DNA of 23,917 nt from SIG653 sp964509125. Lineage in GTDB: Bacteria > Bacillota > Clostridia > Oscillospirales > CAG-382. This document shows positions 16,479 through 23,917 of the stretch, piece after piece. Numbering within the stretch: position 1 is the stretch's first letter; each line of letters starts with the position of its first letter. The notes beneath the pieces are model-generated. The model was not told where the DNA came from and made no database searches. It saw only the letters and a program-made list of their open reading frames with translations. The stretch is from NCBI GenBank assembly GCA_964509125.1, contig CAZDVZ010000029.1, positions 1 to 23,917 of the forward strand, read 5' to 3'. The position numbers were made by a program, and so were the translations under genes.

Positions 16479-17030
16479 TTAGCCTGCGTTTGCAAGTATT
16501 TTGTTTCTAAGTCCACCAATGTCGCCTTCATATACCAAGTTAAGCTCCGATATCCCCTGAAAATCCACAGGTCTAAACAGAGACGGATGCTTTGAAATTG
16601 GTAAAGCGCCTGTTTTCTTTAAGGTATCCGCAACAAATTCAGAGCAGAAATATTTGTTCTTTCTTGCCCGCTCTATACCGAACCAACAAAGAAAAATACC
16701 AAGATAACTGTATTTATAAGAAGCATGATCGGCATACATCTTCATTACTTCTTCGTATGTATTTTCATATATCTCCACGGTCACATCAACGTAATACAAA
16801 GCGCACGGAATTTTTGGATCTTTTCCCAAAAATCCTCTGTCTATCTTTTCGTTCATAAAACAAACGGGAACAGGAAGAGGAACATATTTTCTTGCAAAGC
16901 TGTAAAGCTGCATACAATCTTCGGAAAATCCCAATGACGCATGAGTATATCCCGCCTTTGTAAAGATACGAATAGCCCTTGAAAGCATACTGTTCGACCT
17001 AATAAGCAGCACATATATTCTTTTATTCAT
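16479..17030 (-). CDS. YiiX/YebB-like permuted papain-fold (NlpC/P60-related) protein
   Basis: The 183-residue protein shows the pattern of the circularly permuted NlpC/P60 group. A histidine early on (H30 in YTHASLGF) is followed by the probable nucleophilic cysteine late (C129 in YFCSEFVADTL). Members are thought to be thiol hydrolases acting on lipids, amides or peptides; the substrate here is unknown. No signal peptide is visible. I prefer the ATG at 17030, which has GGGTGA upstream; an alternative GTG at 17039 would overlap the proA stop as GTGA but lacks a ribosome site. Position between proA and a NagZ-type enzyme suggests, without proving, a link to cell-wall fragments. Confidence 0.7.
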   Translation of the reverse strand: MNKRIYVLLIRSNSMLSRAIRIFTKAGYTHASLGFSEDCMQLYSFARKYVPLPVPVCFMNEKIDRGFLGKDPKIPCALYYVDVTVEIYENTYEEVMKMYADHASYKYSYLGIFLCWFGIERARKNKYFCSEFVADTLKKTGALPISKHPSLFRPVDFQGISELNLVYEGDIGGLRNKILANAG

Positions 17031-17035
17031 AGCGA

Positions 17036-18283
17036 TCACCCACGTGTTTGACCGTTGCCCGTAACTACATATTTCAATGTTGTCATTTCTGAAAGTCCCA
17101 TGGGGCCTCTTGCGTGAAGTCGTTGAGTGGAAATACCAATCTCGGCTCCGAATCCAAATTCTTCGCCATCGGTAAATCTTGTGGAAGCATTAACATAAAC
17201 CGCCGCAGAATCCACATTGGCAGTGAAATATTCAGCCGCATCTGTGTTTTTTGTTACAATCGCTTCGCTGTGACCTGTACTATGGGCATTAATATGTTCC
17301 ACAGCCTCTTTGTATCCTTCAACCACTTTGAGAGACATTATATAATCGTCGTATTCCGTGAAAAAATCTTCTTCCGTAGCAGATTTGCCACCTATGATAC
17401 TAACTGTTTCGGGACAGCCTCTAAGCTCTGTTCCTTCAAGTGTTTTTTTAACAACGGGAAGAAAAGTTTCTGCGATATCTCTGTCAACCAAAAGGTTTTC
17501 CGCCGCATTGCACACAGACGGGCGCTGCATTTTTGCATTTTTAACTATCTTTGCCGCCATTTCAAGATCAGCAGTCTTTTCCACATAAACGTGACAGTTT
17601 CCTGCGCCCGTTTCGATAACAGGAACGGTTGCGTTGTCAACTACGGAACGAATTAAGCCTTTTCCCCCTCTTGGAATGAGAAGATCAACATACCCCGAAA
17701 GTGTCATAAGCTCTGTTGCCGTCTCCCTTGACGTGTCGTCCGGCGTTTGAATTATGTCGCCGGAAAATCCCGCATTTTCCAACCCATGCCTTAAAGAAGA
17801 TATCATTGCCGTATTGGAACAAAACGCTTCTTTTCCTCCTCTTAAAAACACAGTGTTTCCGCTTTTAACGCAAAGACAAACCGCATCTGCTGTAACATTT
17901 GGACGAGATTCATATATTATGGCAATATTTCCAAGAGGTACCCTGGTTTTCCTTATCATAAGTCCGTTTGGACGCGTCCAAACTTCACCTGCACCTAAGG
18001 GGTCGGGAAGCAACGCCACCTTTCGCATGGCATCTGCTATAGCTTTGATCCTCCGGGAATTGAGCATAAGCCTATCCACCATAGCCTCTTTTATTCCGTT
18101 ATCTTTTGCCTTTTCAATATCTTTTGCATTTGCTTCAAGTATAATTTTTTCGTCCGCTTCAAGACGGTCTGCCATGGCTAAAAGCGCATTATTCCTCGCC
18201 TCTCCCGTGGAAACCGCCAAAGATTTACCGGCTTTTTTTGCTAATACGCATTTATTTATCAAGCTTTCCCTTATATTGTTCAT
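17036..18283 (-). CDS. proA: Glutamate-5-semialdehyde dehydrogenase ProA
   Basis: ProA reduces gamma-glutamyl phosphate with NADPH to glutamate semialdehyde, the second step of proline synthesis. The 415 residues are the family length. The catalytic cysteine is C258 in QRPSVCNAAENLL, and the conserved IYESRPNVTADA and LIPRGGKGL segments are present. CGGAGG precedes the ATG. ProB (glutamate kinase) and ProC are not in the window. The next gene starts essentially at its stop codon, so it heads a probable four-gene unit. I found no convincing promoter in the gap before it. Confidence 0.96.
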   Translation of the reverse strand: MNNIRESLINKCVLAKKAGKSLAVSTGEARNNALLAMADRLEADEKIILEANAKDIEKAKDNGIKEAMVDRLMLNSRRIKAIADAMRKVALLPDPLGAGEVWTRPNGLMIRKTRVPLGNIAIIYESRPNVTADAVCLCVKSGNTVFLRGGKEAFCSNTAMISSLRHGLENAGFSGDIIQTPDDTSRETATELMTLSGYVDLLIPRGGKGLIRSVVDNATVPVIETGAGNCHVYVEKTADLEMAAKIVKNAKMQRPSVCNAAENLLVDRDIAETFLPVVKKTLEGTELRGCPETVSIIGGKSATEEDFFTEYDDYIMSLKVVEGYKEAVEHINAHSTGHSEAIVTKNTDAAEYFTANVDSAAVYVNASTRFTDGEEFGFGAEIGISTQRLHARGPMGLSEMTTLKYVVTGNGQTRG

Positions 18284-18302
18284 CTTTTCCTCCGGAATTT
18301 AA

Positions 18303-18484
18303 GAAATTAATACCATAAACTGTTCCACCAACGTGTAAACATTTGTATATGGATTCATACTCTCGATGGAGCTATATATTTTTTATTGATTTCTTTATAT
18401 TTTTGTTCCAACCCAATTGCCTTTTAAACGCTGCCGTTTAATATTATTTCCCTTCGTTCTTTTCTTTCGTCCCTTTACGTATTT
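18303..18484. other. Gap before proA
   Basis: I see no gene here. A small inverted repeat (TTAAACG 18424-18430 with CGTTTAA 18435-18441, 4-base loop) could be a weak hairpin but has no U-run. A -35-like TTTACA is visible near 18335 on the minus strand without a good -10. The proA promoter presumably lies here but is not clear. Confidence 0.4.
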
Positions 18485-18656
18485 CTAATCAAAATATGCC
18501 GGCGATCTCTCATAAGTTTCCCTTCCGGTCAAATTATTCTCCACATATCCAAAATGCATAATAAGCCACGTTTCAAAAAATGATTGGAGACAAGTAAGTT
18601 TAGATTCAAAGCAGACGCCTCCGCACGATCTATAACATTTTGAACAATATCAGCAT
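18485..18656 (-). pseudogene. Probable frameshifted remnant of a small third gene of the rnj operon
   Basis: A strong ribosome site (GGAGGGG) overlaps the SDR stop codon and leads to an ATG at 18656. That frame stops after eight codons. One base later in phase, a protein-like reading begins ADIVQNVIDRAEASALNLN and runs to a run of six T near 18573. At that point the other frame takes over with ETWLIMHFGYVE and NNLTGRETYERSPAYFD to a stop at 18485. Adding one base after the ATG and one T to the run would give a continuous protein of about 57 residues. I do not recognise the family. A broken, formerly coupled gene or two sequence errors would both explain it. Confidence 0.45.
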
Positions 18657-18667
18657 ATGTTCCCCTC

Positions 18668-19396
18668 CTAATACCAGCCACCGTTTACAGATAAAACCGT
18701 GCCCGTGATATAGCTTGCTTTTTCAGATGCCAAATATAACACCGCTTCCGAAATTTCCTCCGCCGTGCCTATTCTTGAAAGGGGAACTTCTTCTTTTATG
18801 CTGTTAACGGCATCTTCCGAAAAATGAGCAGTCATGGGGGTTGCAATAAATCCCGGTGAAACGCAGTTCACTCTTACACCGCTTGGGCCAACTTCTTTCG
18901 CCAAAGCTTTAGTAAGCCCTATTAACCCCGCTTTCGTAACAGAATAATCCACTTCACACGAAAATCCCATTTCTCCGCATATAGATGCGTTCATAATAAT
19001 GCTTCCGCTTTTTTTATTGAGCATATGAGGCAAAAACGCCCTGGAACAATTCACGGCTCCAAATAAATTCGTTTTATAAAGTCGATCCGTTTCTTCCTCC
19101 GACGCTAAATGAAACAAGCCAAAATATTCAATTCCGCTGTTGCACACCAAAACATCAACGAATCCAAGTTCTTCCTCGATGCGCGCCTTCATTTTCAACA
19201 CCTGTGACATATCACCTACGTCACATTGATATATACCGGTTTTTCCTCCACCCGTAACGGAAGAAGCCGCTTTTTCTGCGCCGTCACGGTTGGTGAAATA
19301 GTTAACCGCCACGTTATAGCCTTCTTTTCCAAAAGCGGAAACGATTGCACTTCCTATTCCGCCCGAACCGCCTGTTACCAAAACTGTTTTTCTCAT
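18668..19396 (-). CDS. SDR-family reductase, FabG-like (possibly EF-P 5-aminopentanone reductase)
   Basis: The 242-residue classical short-chain dehydrogenase has the NAD(P)-binding TGGSGGIG at residues 8-15, NSG (86-88, usually NAG), N110, and the catalytic S138, Y151 and K155 (YSVTK). The C-terminus, ITGTVLSVNGGWY, resembles FabG. No fatty-acid synthesis genes are nearby. The start overlaps the RNase J stop by four bases (ATGA), so the two are coupled. In Firmicutes, FabG-like SDRs outside fab operons include YmfI, the EF-P 5-aminopentanone reductase. That is a reasonable alternative to 3-oxoacyl-ACP reductase, but I cannot decide from sequence. Confidence 0.85.
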   Translation of the reverse strand: MRKTVLVTGGSGGIGSAIVSAFGKEGYNVAVNYFTNRDGAEKAASSVTGGGKTGIYQCDVGDMSQVLKMKARIEEELGFVDVLVCNSGIEYFGLFHLASEEETDRLYKTNLFGAVNCSRAFLPHMLNKKSGSIIMNASICGEMGFSCEVDYSVTKAGLIGLTKALAKEVGPSGVRVNCVSPGFIATPMTAHFSEDAVNSIKEEVPLSRIGTAEEISEAVLYLASEKASYITGTVLSVNGGWY

Positions 19397-21072
19397 AATG
19401 CCACCGACATGATGATTGGAATGACCATAGGTCTGCGCTTTGTCTGCTTAAAGATAAATCCGGCGATCTCTCCTCTAACCTTTGACTTTATGGTGGAATA
19501 ATCACAGTATCCTTTTTCCAAACAACGCTCTATGACTTCCGACGCAAGTCCGTTCAGCCTTTCTGTAATCTCTTCTGCTTCACCAACATAGGCAAATCCT
19601 CGTGATATGGTTTCGGGGCCTGCAAGTATGGTGGAAAACTCAGAGTCAACCGTTGCGGTGATAATTACAACTCCGTCTTCGGACAATTTGGTACGCTCTT
19701 TCAAAACTCCGCTTCCCAAATCACCAAATCCGGCTCCGTCAACGTAGAGCACGCCGTTGGGAATGTTGCCTCGTTTTTTCATTCCTGTAGAGGACAACTC
19801 TATAATATGTCCCTGTTCGGGAATGAAAATATTTTCTTCCGCCATTCCAAGCTCTTTTGCCAGTTCCATATGGCGTATCAAATGCTTATATTCCCCGTGT
19901 ATCGGAACAAAATACTTGGGCTGAGTTAATCTGTGCATGATCTTCAGTTCCTCACGGCTTGCGTGTCCTGAAACGTGAACATCCGAAACCGCATCATCGT
20001 TAAGCACAGTAACCCCTCTCTTGAGAAGCTCGTTTGTTATGTTGGAAATAAACTTTTCGTTACCCGGTATGGGGGAAGACGAAAGCACAACCAAGTCATC
20101 TTTTCCCAATTTTATCTGACCATGCTCTCCGTACGCCATTCGATAAAGCGCGCTCATGGGTTCACCTTGGCTTCCGGTTGTGATGATGGTAAGCTGATTC
20201 ATGTTATACAGCTTCATCTCGTGAACATCTATCAAAATATCCTCCGGAATAGTCATATAACCAAGCCTTGATGCGGCATTTATCACGTTAAGCATACTTC
20301 TGCCCGTAATAACAACTTTTCGTCCGAACTTTGCAGATACATCAATTATCTGCTGAACTCTGTGAACATTGGAAGAAAACGTAGCAATGATCACTCTCTT
20401 ATCCGTATTAAACATTATACGCTCAAGAGACGCGCCAACAATACGTTCAGACTGTGTGAACCCCGTCCTCTCCACATTGGTGGAATCGCAAAGCAACACA
20501 TCCAAGCCTTCACTTCCGATTTCTGCAAAGCGAGCCAAGTCCATGGGTTCTCCGTCAATGGGCGTAAGATCGATCTTGAAGTCACCCGTCACCAAAGCAT
20601 TTCCGGCAGGAGTGAATATATGAAGTGCACAAGAATCCGCTATAGAATGGTTTACATGTACAAATTCAACAGCAAAATTTCCGTCCTCAACCACATCTCC
20701 GGCGGCAACCTCTACAAGGTCGCACACGTCTCTCATGTTATGTTCTATGAGTTTGTTTTCCAAAATTCCCAAAGTAAGCCTCGTTGCATACACGGGAACA
20801 TTGATCCGCTTTAAGAAAAACGGTATTGCGCCTATATGGTCTTCATGACCATGTGTAACAAAAATACCTCTGACTTTTTCCATACACCCTTCAAGATATG
20901 AAATGTCAGGAATAACAAAATCTATCCCCGGCGTATCTTCTTCGGCAAAAGATATGCCGCAATCCACAACAATTATATCGTCTCCGCATTCAAATACGGT
21001 TATATTCCTTCCGATCCCGTCAACACCACCAAGTGGTATTATTTTCAATTTACTTTTTTTAGCCTTAGCCAT
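19393..21072 (-). CDS. rnj: Ribonuclease J
   Basis: This metallo-beta-lactamase/beta-CASP nuclease has 5'-to-3' exonuclease and endonuclease activity and is central to RNA decay and maturation in Firmicutes. The 559 residues match the family. The zinc motif HGHEDH is at residues 74-79. Further family segments are LVTGDFKIDLTP, DSTNVER and HVSGHASREELK, and the C-terminal dimerisation domain is complete. The ribosome site AAAGGA is unusually close to the ATG; a better AAGGAG lies about 15 bases upstream. A long leader of about 150 bases with a structured element precedes it. The SDR gene overlaps its stop. Confidence 0.95.
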   Translation of the reverse strand: MAKAKKSKLKIIPLGGVDGIGRNITVFECGDDIIVVDCGISFAEEDTPGIDFVIPDISYLEGCMEKVRGIFVTHGHEDHIGAIPFFLKRINVPVYATRLTLGILENKLIEHNMRDVCDLVEVAAGDVVEDGNFAVEFVHVNHSIADSCALHIFTPAGNALVTGDFKIDLTPIDGEPMDLARFAEIGSEGLDVLLCDSTNVERTGFTQSERIVGASLERIMFNTDKRVIIATFSSNVHRVQQIIDVSAKFGRKVVITGRSMLNVINAASRLGYMTIPEDILIDVHEMKLYNMNQLTIITTGSQGEPMSALYRMAYGEHGQIKLGKDDLVVLSSSPIPGNEKFISNITNELLKRGVTVLNDDAVSDVHVSGHASREELKIMHRLTQPKYFVPIHGEYKHLIRHMELAKELGMAEENIFIPEQGHIIELSSTGMKKRGNIPNGVLYVDGAGFGDLGSGVLKERTKLSEDGVVIITATVDSEFSTILAGPETISRGFAYVGEAEEITERLNGLASEVIERCLEKGYCDYSTIKSKVRGEIAGFIFKQTKRRPMVIPIIMSVAL

Positions 21073-21113
21073 AATCCTTTTATATCATCTCCTTATATTT
21101 CTTTATGTATTTT

Positions 21114-21182
21114 TGCTGTCATATACATTATACGCAAAAAGCATATATTCCTATTCTGTTTTCAAGTAATTTTTTGACAGCA
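21114..21182 (-). ncRNA. Structured element in the RNase J leader
   Basis: TGCTGTCA (21182-21175) and TGACAGCA (21121-21114) on the minus strand are exact reverse complements and could close a domain of about 69 nt. Inside it, ATATGC and GCGTAT form a small hairpin around TTTTT. The element ends 41 bases before the rnj start. A regulatory role, such as autoregulation by the nuclease, is inference. Confidence 0.4.
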
Positions 21183-21229
21183 CAACTCATTCAACAAATT
21201 TATTCCATGTTATACACATACTCGTCTTG

Positions 21230-21258
21230 ATTATACCATATAAACCGCATTTTGTCAA
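21230..21258 (-). promoter_or_regulatory. rnj: Consensus promoter of rnj
   Basis: TTGACA (21258-21253) and TATAAT (21235-21230) are separated by exactly 17 bases on the minus strand. The predicted start near 21223 gives a leader of about 150 bases. A second isolated TATAAT (21133-21128) closer to the gene lacks a good -35. Confidence 0.85.
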
Positions 21259-21277
21259 GCACGCAAAAATGCAAAGG

Positions 21278-21316
21278 CCCGCCTCGTATGCTCTTTAAAT
21301 TCGCACATGAGGCGGG
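21278..21316 (-). terminator. Terminator of the DUF1538-PII unit
   Basis: CCCGCCTC pairs with GAGGCGGG (8 bp, at 21278-21285 and 21309-21316), extended by an imperfect inner stem. On the minus strand it runs into CCTTTGCATTTTTGCG, a broken U-tract. It lies between the PII-like gene and the rnj promoter. Confidence 0.7.
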
Positions 21317-21364
21317 TCTTCGTTTGTTATAATTTATATGCTGCGGAGTGTGGTTTTGACAGCG

Positions 21365-22057
21365 CTATATTCCAATAACAGAGTCTATAGGTAAAGACAT
21401 TACAATTCCTTTCGCCTCACTATTAACGCCACACTTTTCGCTTATGCTTCGCATAATATTAATTTTGTTTTCACTTTCCGAGAGAATTAGCACGATTTCC
21501 TTTTCTTCCTGCACGCTAAGTCCCCAAAAGCCGGTTACTTCTTCATTGCTGATTCGATGGCTGTGTATAACAGTACCGCCTTTTGCTCCCGCACCCTTAG
21601 CAGCCTCCATTACATCACCGCTGAATCCTCTGTTTACAATCGCTGCTATCAGCGCATTTTTTGTTTCTGCCATAATATTTTCATCCTTTCCGTCTGAACT
21701 ATAAGCATTTTCCTCCCCGTTCTGAGTTAACATACGAAGAATGAGATTGTTTGCCCCGTTAAGTGGAATTGTAAACGCAATACCGCTGTTTACTGTATCA
21801 AGATGCAATTCCGAGTGCAGTTTTCCAAGCATAACTCCGGAAAATTGCTTTGGAACAACACATACAAGTACGCATTTATCAATGCTTCCAAGTCCCAACA
21901 TATCCATAATTTCGCTGGATGCCGTTCCCACGGCATTAAAACGATACTGCAAAGGCAATGCGCTTTTCTTAAACATCCCCACCGCCTTTTCAGCAAGCTT
22001 TGGTGTTGCTATTACAGTAAGTAGCTGAAAAGATAATTTCTTTTTATTATCATCCAT
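21365..22057 (-). CDS. Tandem PII-like signalling protein
   Basis: The 230-residue soluble protein looks like two ferredoxin-like PII domains in a row, about 10-108 and 132-230. The second half, with IVNRGFSGDVMEAAKGAGAK then GGTVIHSHR and IVLILSESENKINIM, matches the PII pattern best. PII proteins bind nucleotides or metabolites and regulate transporters or enzymes. The ATG at 22057 overlaps the end of the DUF1538 gene by 8 bases and has GAGGAGGG upstream, so the two are translationally coupled. That supports a role as regulator of the membrane protein, by analogy to GlnK-AmtB and SbtB-SbtA. Ligand and T-loop function are unknown. Confidence 0.75.
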   Translation of the reverse strand: MDDNKKKLSFQLLTVIATPKLAEKAVGMFKKSALPLQYRFNAVGTASSEIMDMLGLGSIDKCVLVCVVPKQFSGVMLGKLHSELHLDTVNSGIAFTIPLNGANNLILRMLTQNGEENAYSSDGKDENIMAETKNALIAAIVNRGFSGDVMEAAKGAGAKGGTVIHSHRISNEEVTGFWGLSVQEEKEIVLILSESENKINIMRSISEKCGVNSEAKGIVMSLPIDSVIGI

Positions 22058-23588
22058 TTGTTTCACCCTCCTCAAGATCAACGATGATATCACCGTCATC
22101 GTGAAGCACAGGAATTTGTTCTGCGCTCTTTTGCTGTTTATTCATTTTGAATTTATACACAAGCCCCATAAGCTGAATTGCAATTAGTGGTGTTAGTGCA
22201 ACAAGCGCCACAACGCCAAAAGCATCGGTCATTATATTACCGCCGCCGGCCTGACATGCCCCAATGCTAAGGGGCAAAAGAAATGTTGAGGTCATAGGCC
22301 CGCTGGCAACGCCACCGGAGTCAAACGCGATACCAACAAATATGTCGGGTACAAATCTTGACAATATCAATGCAATAATATATCCCGGAATGATGATCCA
22401 TTGTATGGATATACCCGTAATAACTCTAACCATAGCAAGTCCCACGCTGATAGCAACACCGATGGACATACAACGATTCATAGCCCGAACGGAAATGGCA
22501 CCGTCTGTAACATTTTCAACCTGATGATTAAGAACCTGTATGGCAGGCTCCGCTTTTACAATGTAGTAACCAATAAGCATTCCGATAGGTACAAGTATCC
22601 AGTTATATGAAAGAGACGCAAGCTCTTTTCCGAGGGAAGACCCCACCGGAGCGAAGCCCACATCAACCCCGCAAAGGAAAAGCACCAGTCCAAAATATGT
22701 GTAAACAAGTCCCACGCCAATACGCTTTACCTGACGTTTTTGGTAACGGCGGGTAACTAATTGAAAGATCACAAACACGGCAACAATGGGAAGAAGCGAC
22801 ACAAGAACTTCCTTTGCATAAGTCGGAATACCCTTTGCAAACACTCTGATGACATCCTGTGTTGTGACAACCGATTCCACATCTGTTTGGGAGTATACCG
22901 CTTCGGTAGGCCGGAAAAAGCAACCCAAAATCAAAACGGCAAGGATCGGTCCCACGCTGGAAAGCGCAACCAAACCGAAGCTGTCACTTGCAGAGTTTTT
23001 ATCGCTTCGTACAGAGGCAAGACCAACACCCAACGCCATTATAAACGGGACGGTCATCGGTCCGGTTGTAACGCCTCCCGCATCGAAGGCTACTGCAAGG
23101 AAATCCTTAGGCGCAAAAAAGGAAATTAAAATCAGAGCTGCATAAAGAAAAATAAGCATACCTGACAAACTGATCTTATATCGAATACGAATAATTGCCA
23201 ACGCGAGAAAAATTCCTACGCCAACCGCAACGGTTAAAATCAACACTTCATTTGAAATAGACGGAACTTGTTCGGCAAGCACCTGCAGATCAGGCTCGGA
23301 TATTGTGATAATAGCGCCCATAATAAAGCCGATCAACAATACCATTCCTAATTTTTTTGTTTTGGATATCTGAACACCGATACCCTCTCCAAGGGGTGTC
23401 ATTGCAATCTCCGCACCAAGCTGAAAAAAACCCATTCCGAAGATCAGCATAACTGCGCCCACAAGAAACATAACAAAGCTTCCCAGTTCCACGGGCACCA
23501 GAAACACACTGATAAGCAGCACGATTCCGGTTATGGGAAGAACCGCGGAAAGAGATTCCATTGTTTTGGCTTTTAGTTTCGGATTCAA
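22050..23588 (-). CDS. DUF1538-family polytopic membrane protein, putative transporter
   Basis: The 512-residue membrane protein has about 12-14 hydrophobic segments and a clear internal duplication. The first half has VAFDAGGVTTGPMTVPFI followed by SDSFGLVALSSVGPILAVL; the second has IAFDSGGVASGPMTSTFL followed by TDAFGVVALVALTPLIAIQ. The repeated GGV-x-x-GPMT motifs probably form a shared core, as in inverted-repeat transporters. This matches the DUF1538 family as I know it; the substrate is unknown. The start is TTG at 23588 with GGTGAG closely upstream; the first ATG has no ribosome site. A consensus promoter and a leader hairpin precede it, and the PII-like gene is coupled downstream. 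Confidence 0.8.
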   Translation of the reverse strand: MNPKLKAKTMESLSAVLPITGIVLLISVFLVPVELGSFVMFLVGAVMLIFGMGFFQLGAEIAMTPLGEGIGVQISKTKKLGMVLLIGFIMGAIITISEPDLQVLAEQVPSISNEVLILTVAVGVGIFLALAIIRIRYKISLSGMLIFLYAALILISFFAPKDFLAVAFDAGGVTTGPMTVPFIMALGVGLASVRSDKNSASDSFGLVALSSVGPILAVLILGCFFRPTEAVYSQTDVESVVTTQDVIRVFAKGIPTYAKEVLVSLLPIVAVFVIFQLVTRRYQKRQVKRIGVGLVYTYFGLVLFLCGVDVGFAPVGSSLGKELASLSYNWILVPIGMLIGYYIVKAEPAIQVLNHQVENVTDGAISVRAMNRCMSIGVAISVGLAMVRVITGISIQWIIIPGYIIALILSRFVPDIFVGIAFDSGGVASGPMTSTFLLPLSIGACQAGGGNIMTDAFGVVALVALTPLIAIQLMGLVYKFKMNKQQKSAEQIPVLHDDGDIIVDLEEGETNG

Positions 23589-23631
23589 ATTCTCACCTTC
23601 CTTTCATAATCAATTAATTTTAATGAGTATG

Positions 23632-23674
23632 GGGAAAAACAACCACATTTCAATTATGCAAATCGTGTTTTCCC
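23632..23674 (-). ncRNA. Hairpin in the DUF1538 leader
   Basis: GGGAAAACA and TGTTTTTCCC (minus strand) pair with a one-base bulge around an interior of about 24 bases. It covers much of the roughly 100-base leader between the promoter and the ribosome site. No U-run follows, so it is not a simple terminator. Any regulatory role is inference. Confidence 0.35.
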
Positions 23675-23692
23675 AAAAAAATTATTTCCTAT

Positions 23693-23721
23693 ATTATACT
23701 AAATTGAGCGCACACTGTCAA
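23693..23721 (-). promoter_or_regulatory. Consensus promoter of the DUF1538-PII unit
   Basis: TTGACA (23721-23716) and TATAAT (23698-23693) are separated by exactly 17 bases on the minus strand, with a predicted start near 23686. Confidence 0.85.
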
Positions 23722-23807
23722 GATCTTTTATTAAAACTTTGGAACAATCGACATAATTATCTTAATTTCACTAATTTCACTTTTTTCAAAAAAAGCAAAA
23801 AAATGTA

Positions 23808-23836
23808 TTGACAAATCATTTTTCGTGTGATATAAT
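23808..23836 (+). promoter_or_regulatory. Consensus promoter of tRNA-Ser
   Basis: TTGACA (23808-23813) and TATAAT (23831-23836) are separated by 17 bases. The predicted start is about 30 bases before the mature tRNA, as expected for a short 5' leader removed by RNase P. A- and T-runs upstream could act as an UP element. Confidence 0.9.
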
Positions 23837-23873
23837 AGCTTGCGGTTTGAGAGCCAAACTAAAAATAGATTGT

Positions 23874-23917
23874 GGAGAAGTCGCCTAGCCTGGTCGAGGG
23901 CGCACGATTGGAAATCG
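23874..23917 (+). tRNA. tRNA-Ser(GGA), 5' part, cut by the window end
   Basis: The acceptor strand GGAGAAG is followed by T8 and a D-arm (GCCT...GGGC with a GG-containing loop). The anticodon stem starts CACGA, the loop is TTGGAAA with anticodon GGA, and the first three bases of the closing strand (TCG) end the window. The GGA anticodon and GGAGAAG acceptor are typical of bacterial tRNA-Ser; the long variable arm expected for serine lies outside. Confidence 0.88.

Noticed and set aside
1..23917. Insertion sequence, prophage, toxin-antitoxin or defence island
   Set aside because: No transposase, integrase, phage structural or defence domain was recognised; the genes are mostly housekeeping and sugar metabolism.

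Overview
The window is AT-rich, almost gap-free bacterial DNA. It looks like a monoderm Clostridia genome, plausibly Oscillospirales/Ruminococcaceae. The support is a class-I tetrahydrofolate riboswitch in front of an ECF folate S component, a ClpC-type ATPase, RNase J, strong GGAGG-type ribosome sites, and a type I dockerin on a secreted peptidoglycan hydrolase. I cannot place it to genus. Several promoters are near-perfect sigma-A sites with exact 17-bp spacers. Most genes lie on the minus strand; only the dockerin protein, its membrane neighbour and the tRNA at the right edge read rightward.

Layout from left to right. 1-180: a promoter reading out of the left edge, backed by helically phased A-tracts. 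180-2147: the folate unit, with promoter, THF riboswitch, terminator, folT and overlapping folC. 2193-4403: a ClpC-like AAA+ unfoldase lacking the middle domain. 4581-6885 (+): a membrane-anchored stalk-domain protein and a secreted glucosaminidase with Big_2, BspA-type LRR and dockerin modules. 7024-7767: an XRE regulator with palindromes at its promoter. 7929-9653: proS. 9864-13744: a three-gene operon of GH20 hexosaminidase, radical-SAM activase and MATE exporter. 13860-14155: a perfect 12-bp hairpin and an 85-bp tandem duplication. 14128-18283: a probable operon of proA, a permuted-papain-fold protein, a GH3 NagZ-type hexosaminidase and a small lipoprotein. 18485-21072: RNase J, an overlapping SDR reductase and the apparent wreck of a third coupled small gene. 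21365-23588: a DUF1538 membrane protein and an overlapping tandem PII-like protein. 23874-end: the 5' part of tRNA-Ser(GGA).

Functional themes. Several genes concern amino-sugar and cell-wall turnover: a secreted glucosaminidase, plus GH20 and GH3 enzymes that both lack signal peptides and so probably act on imported products. The rest is mostly housekeeping: folate uptake and conjugation, proline synthesis and charging, RNA decay, and protein unfolding. The best candidate for a poorly described system is the DUF1538/PII pair. There a duplicated transporter-like membrane protein is translationally coupled to a two-domain PII-like protein, under its own consensus promoter and a structured leader. 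All functional statements are read from sequence motifs without database searches.
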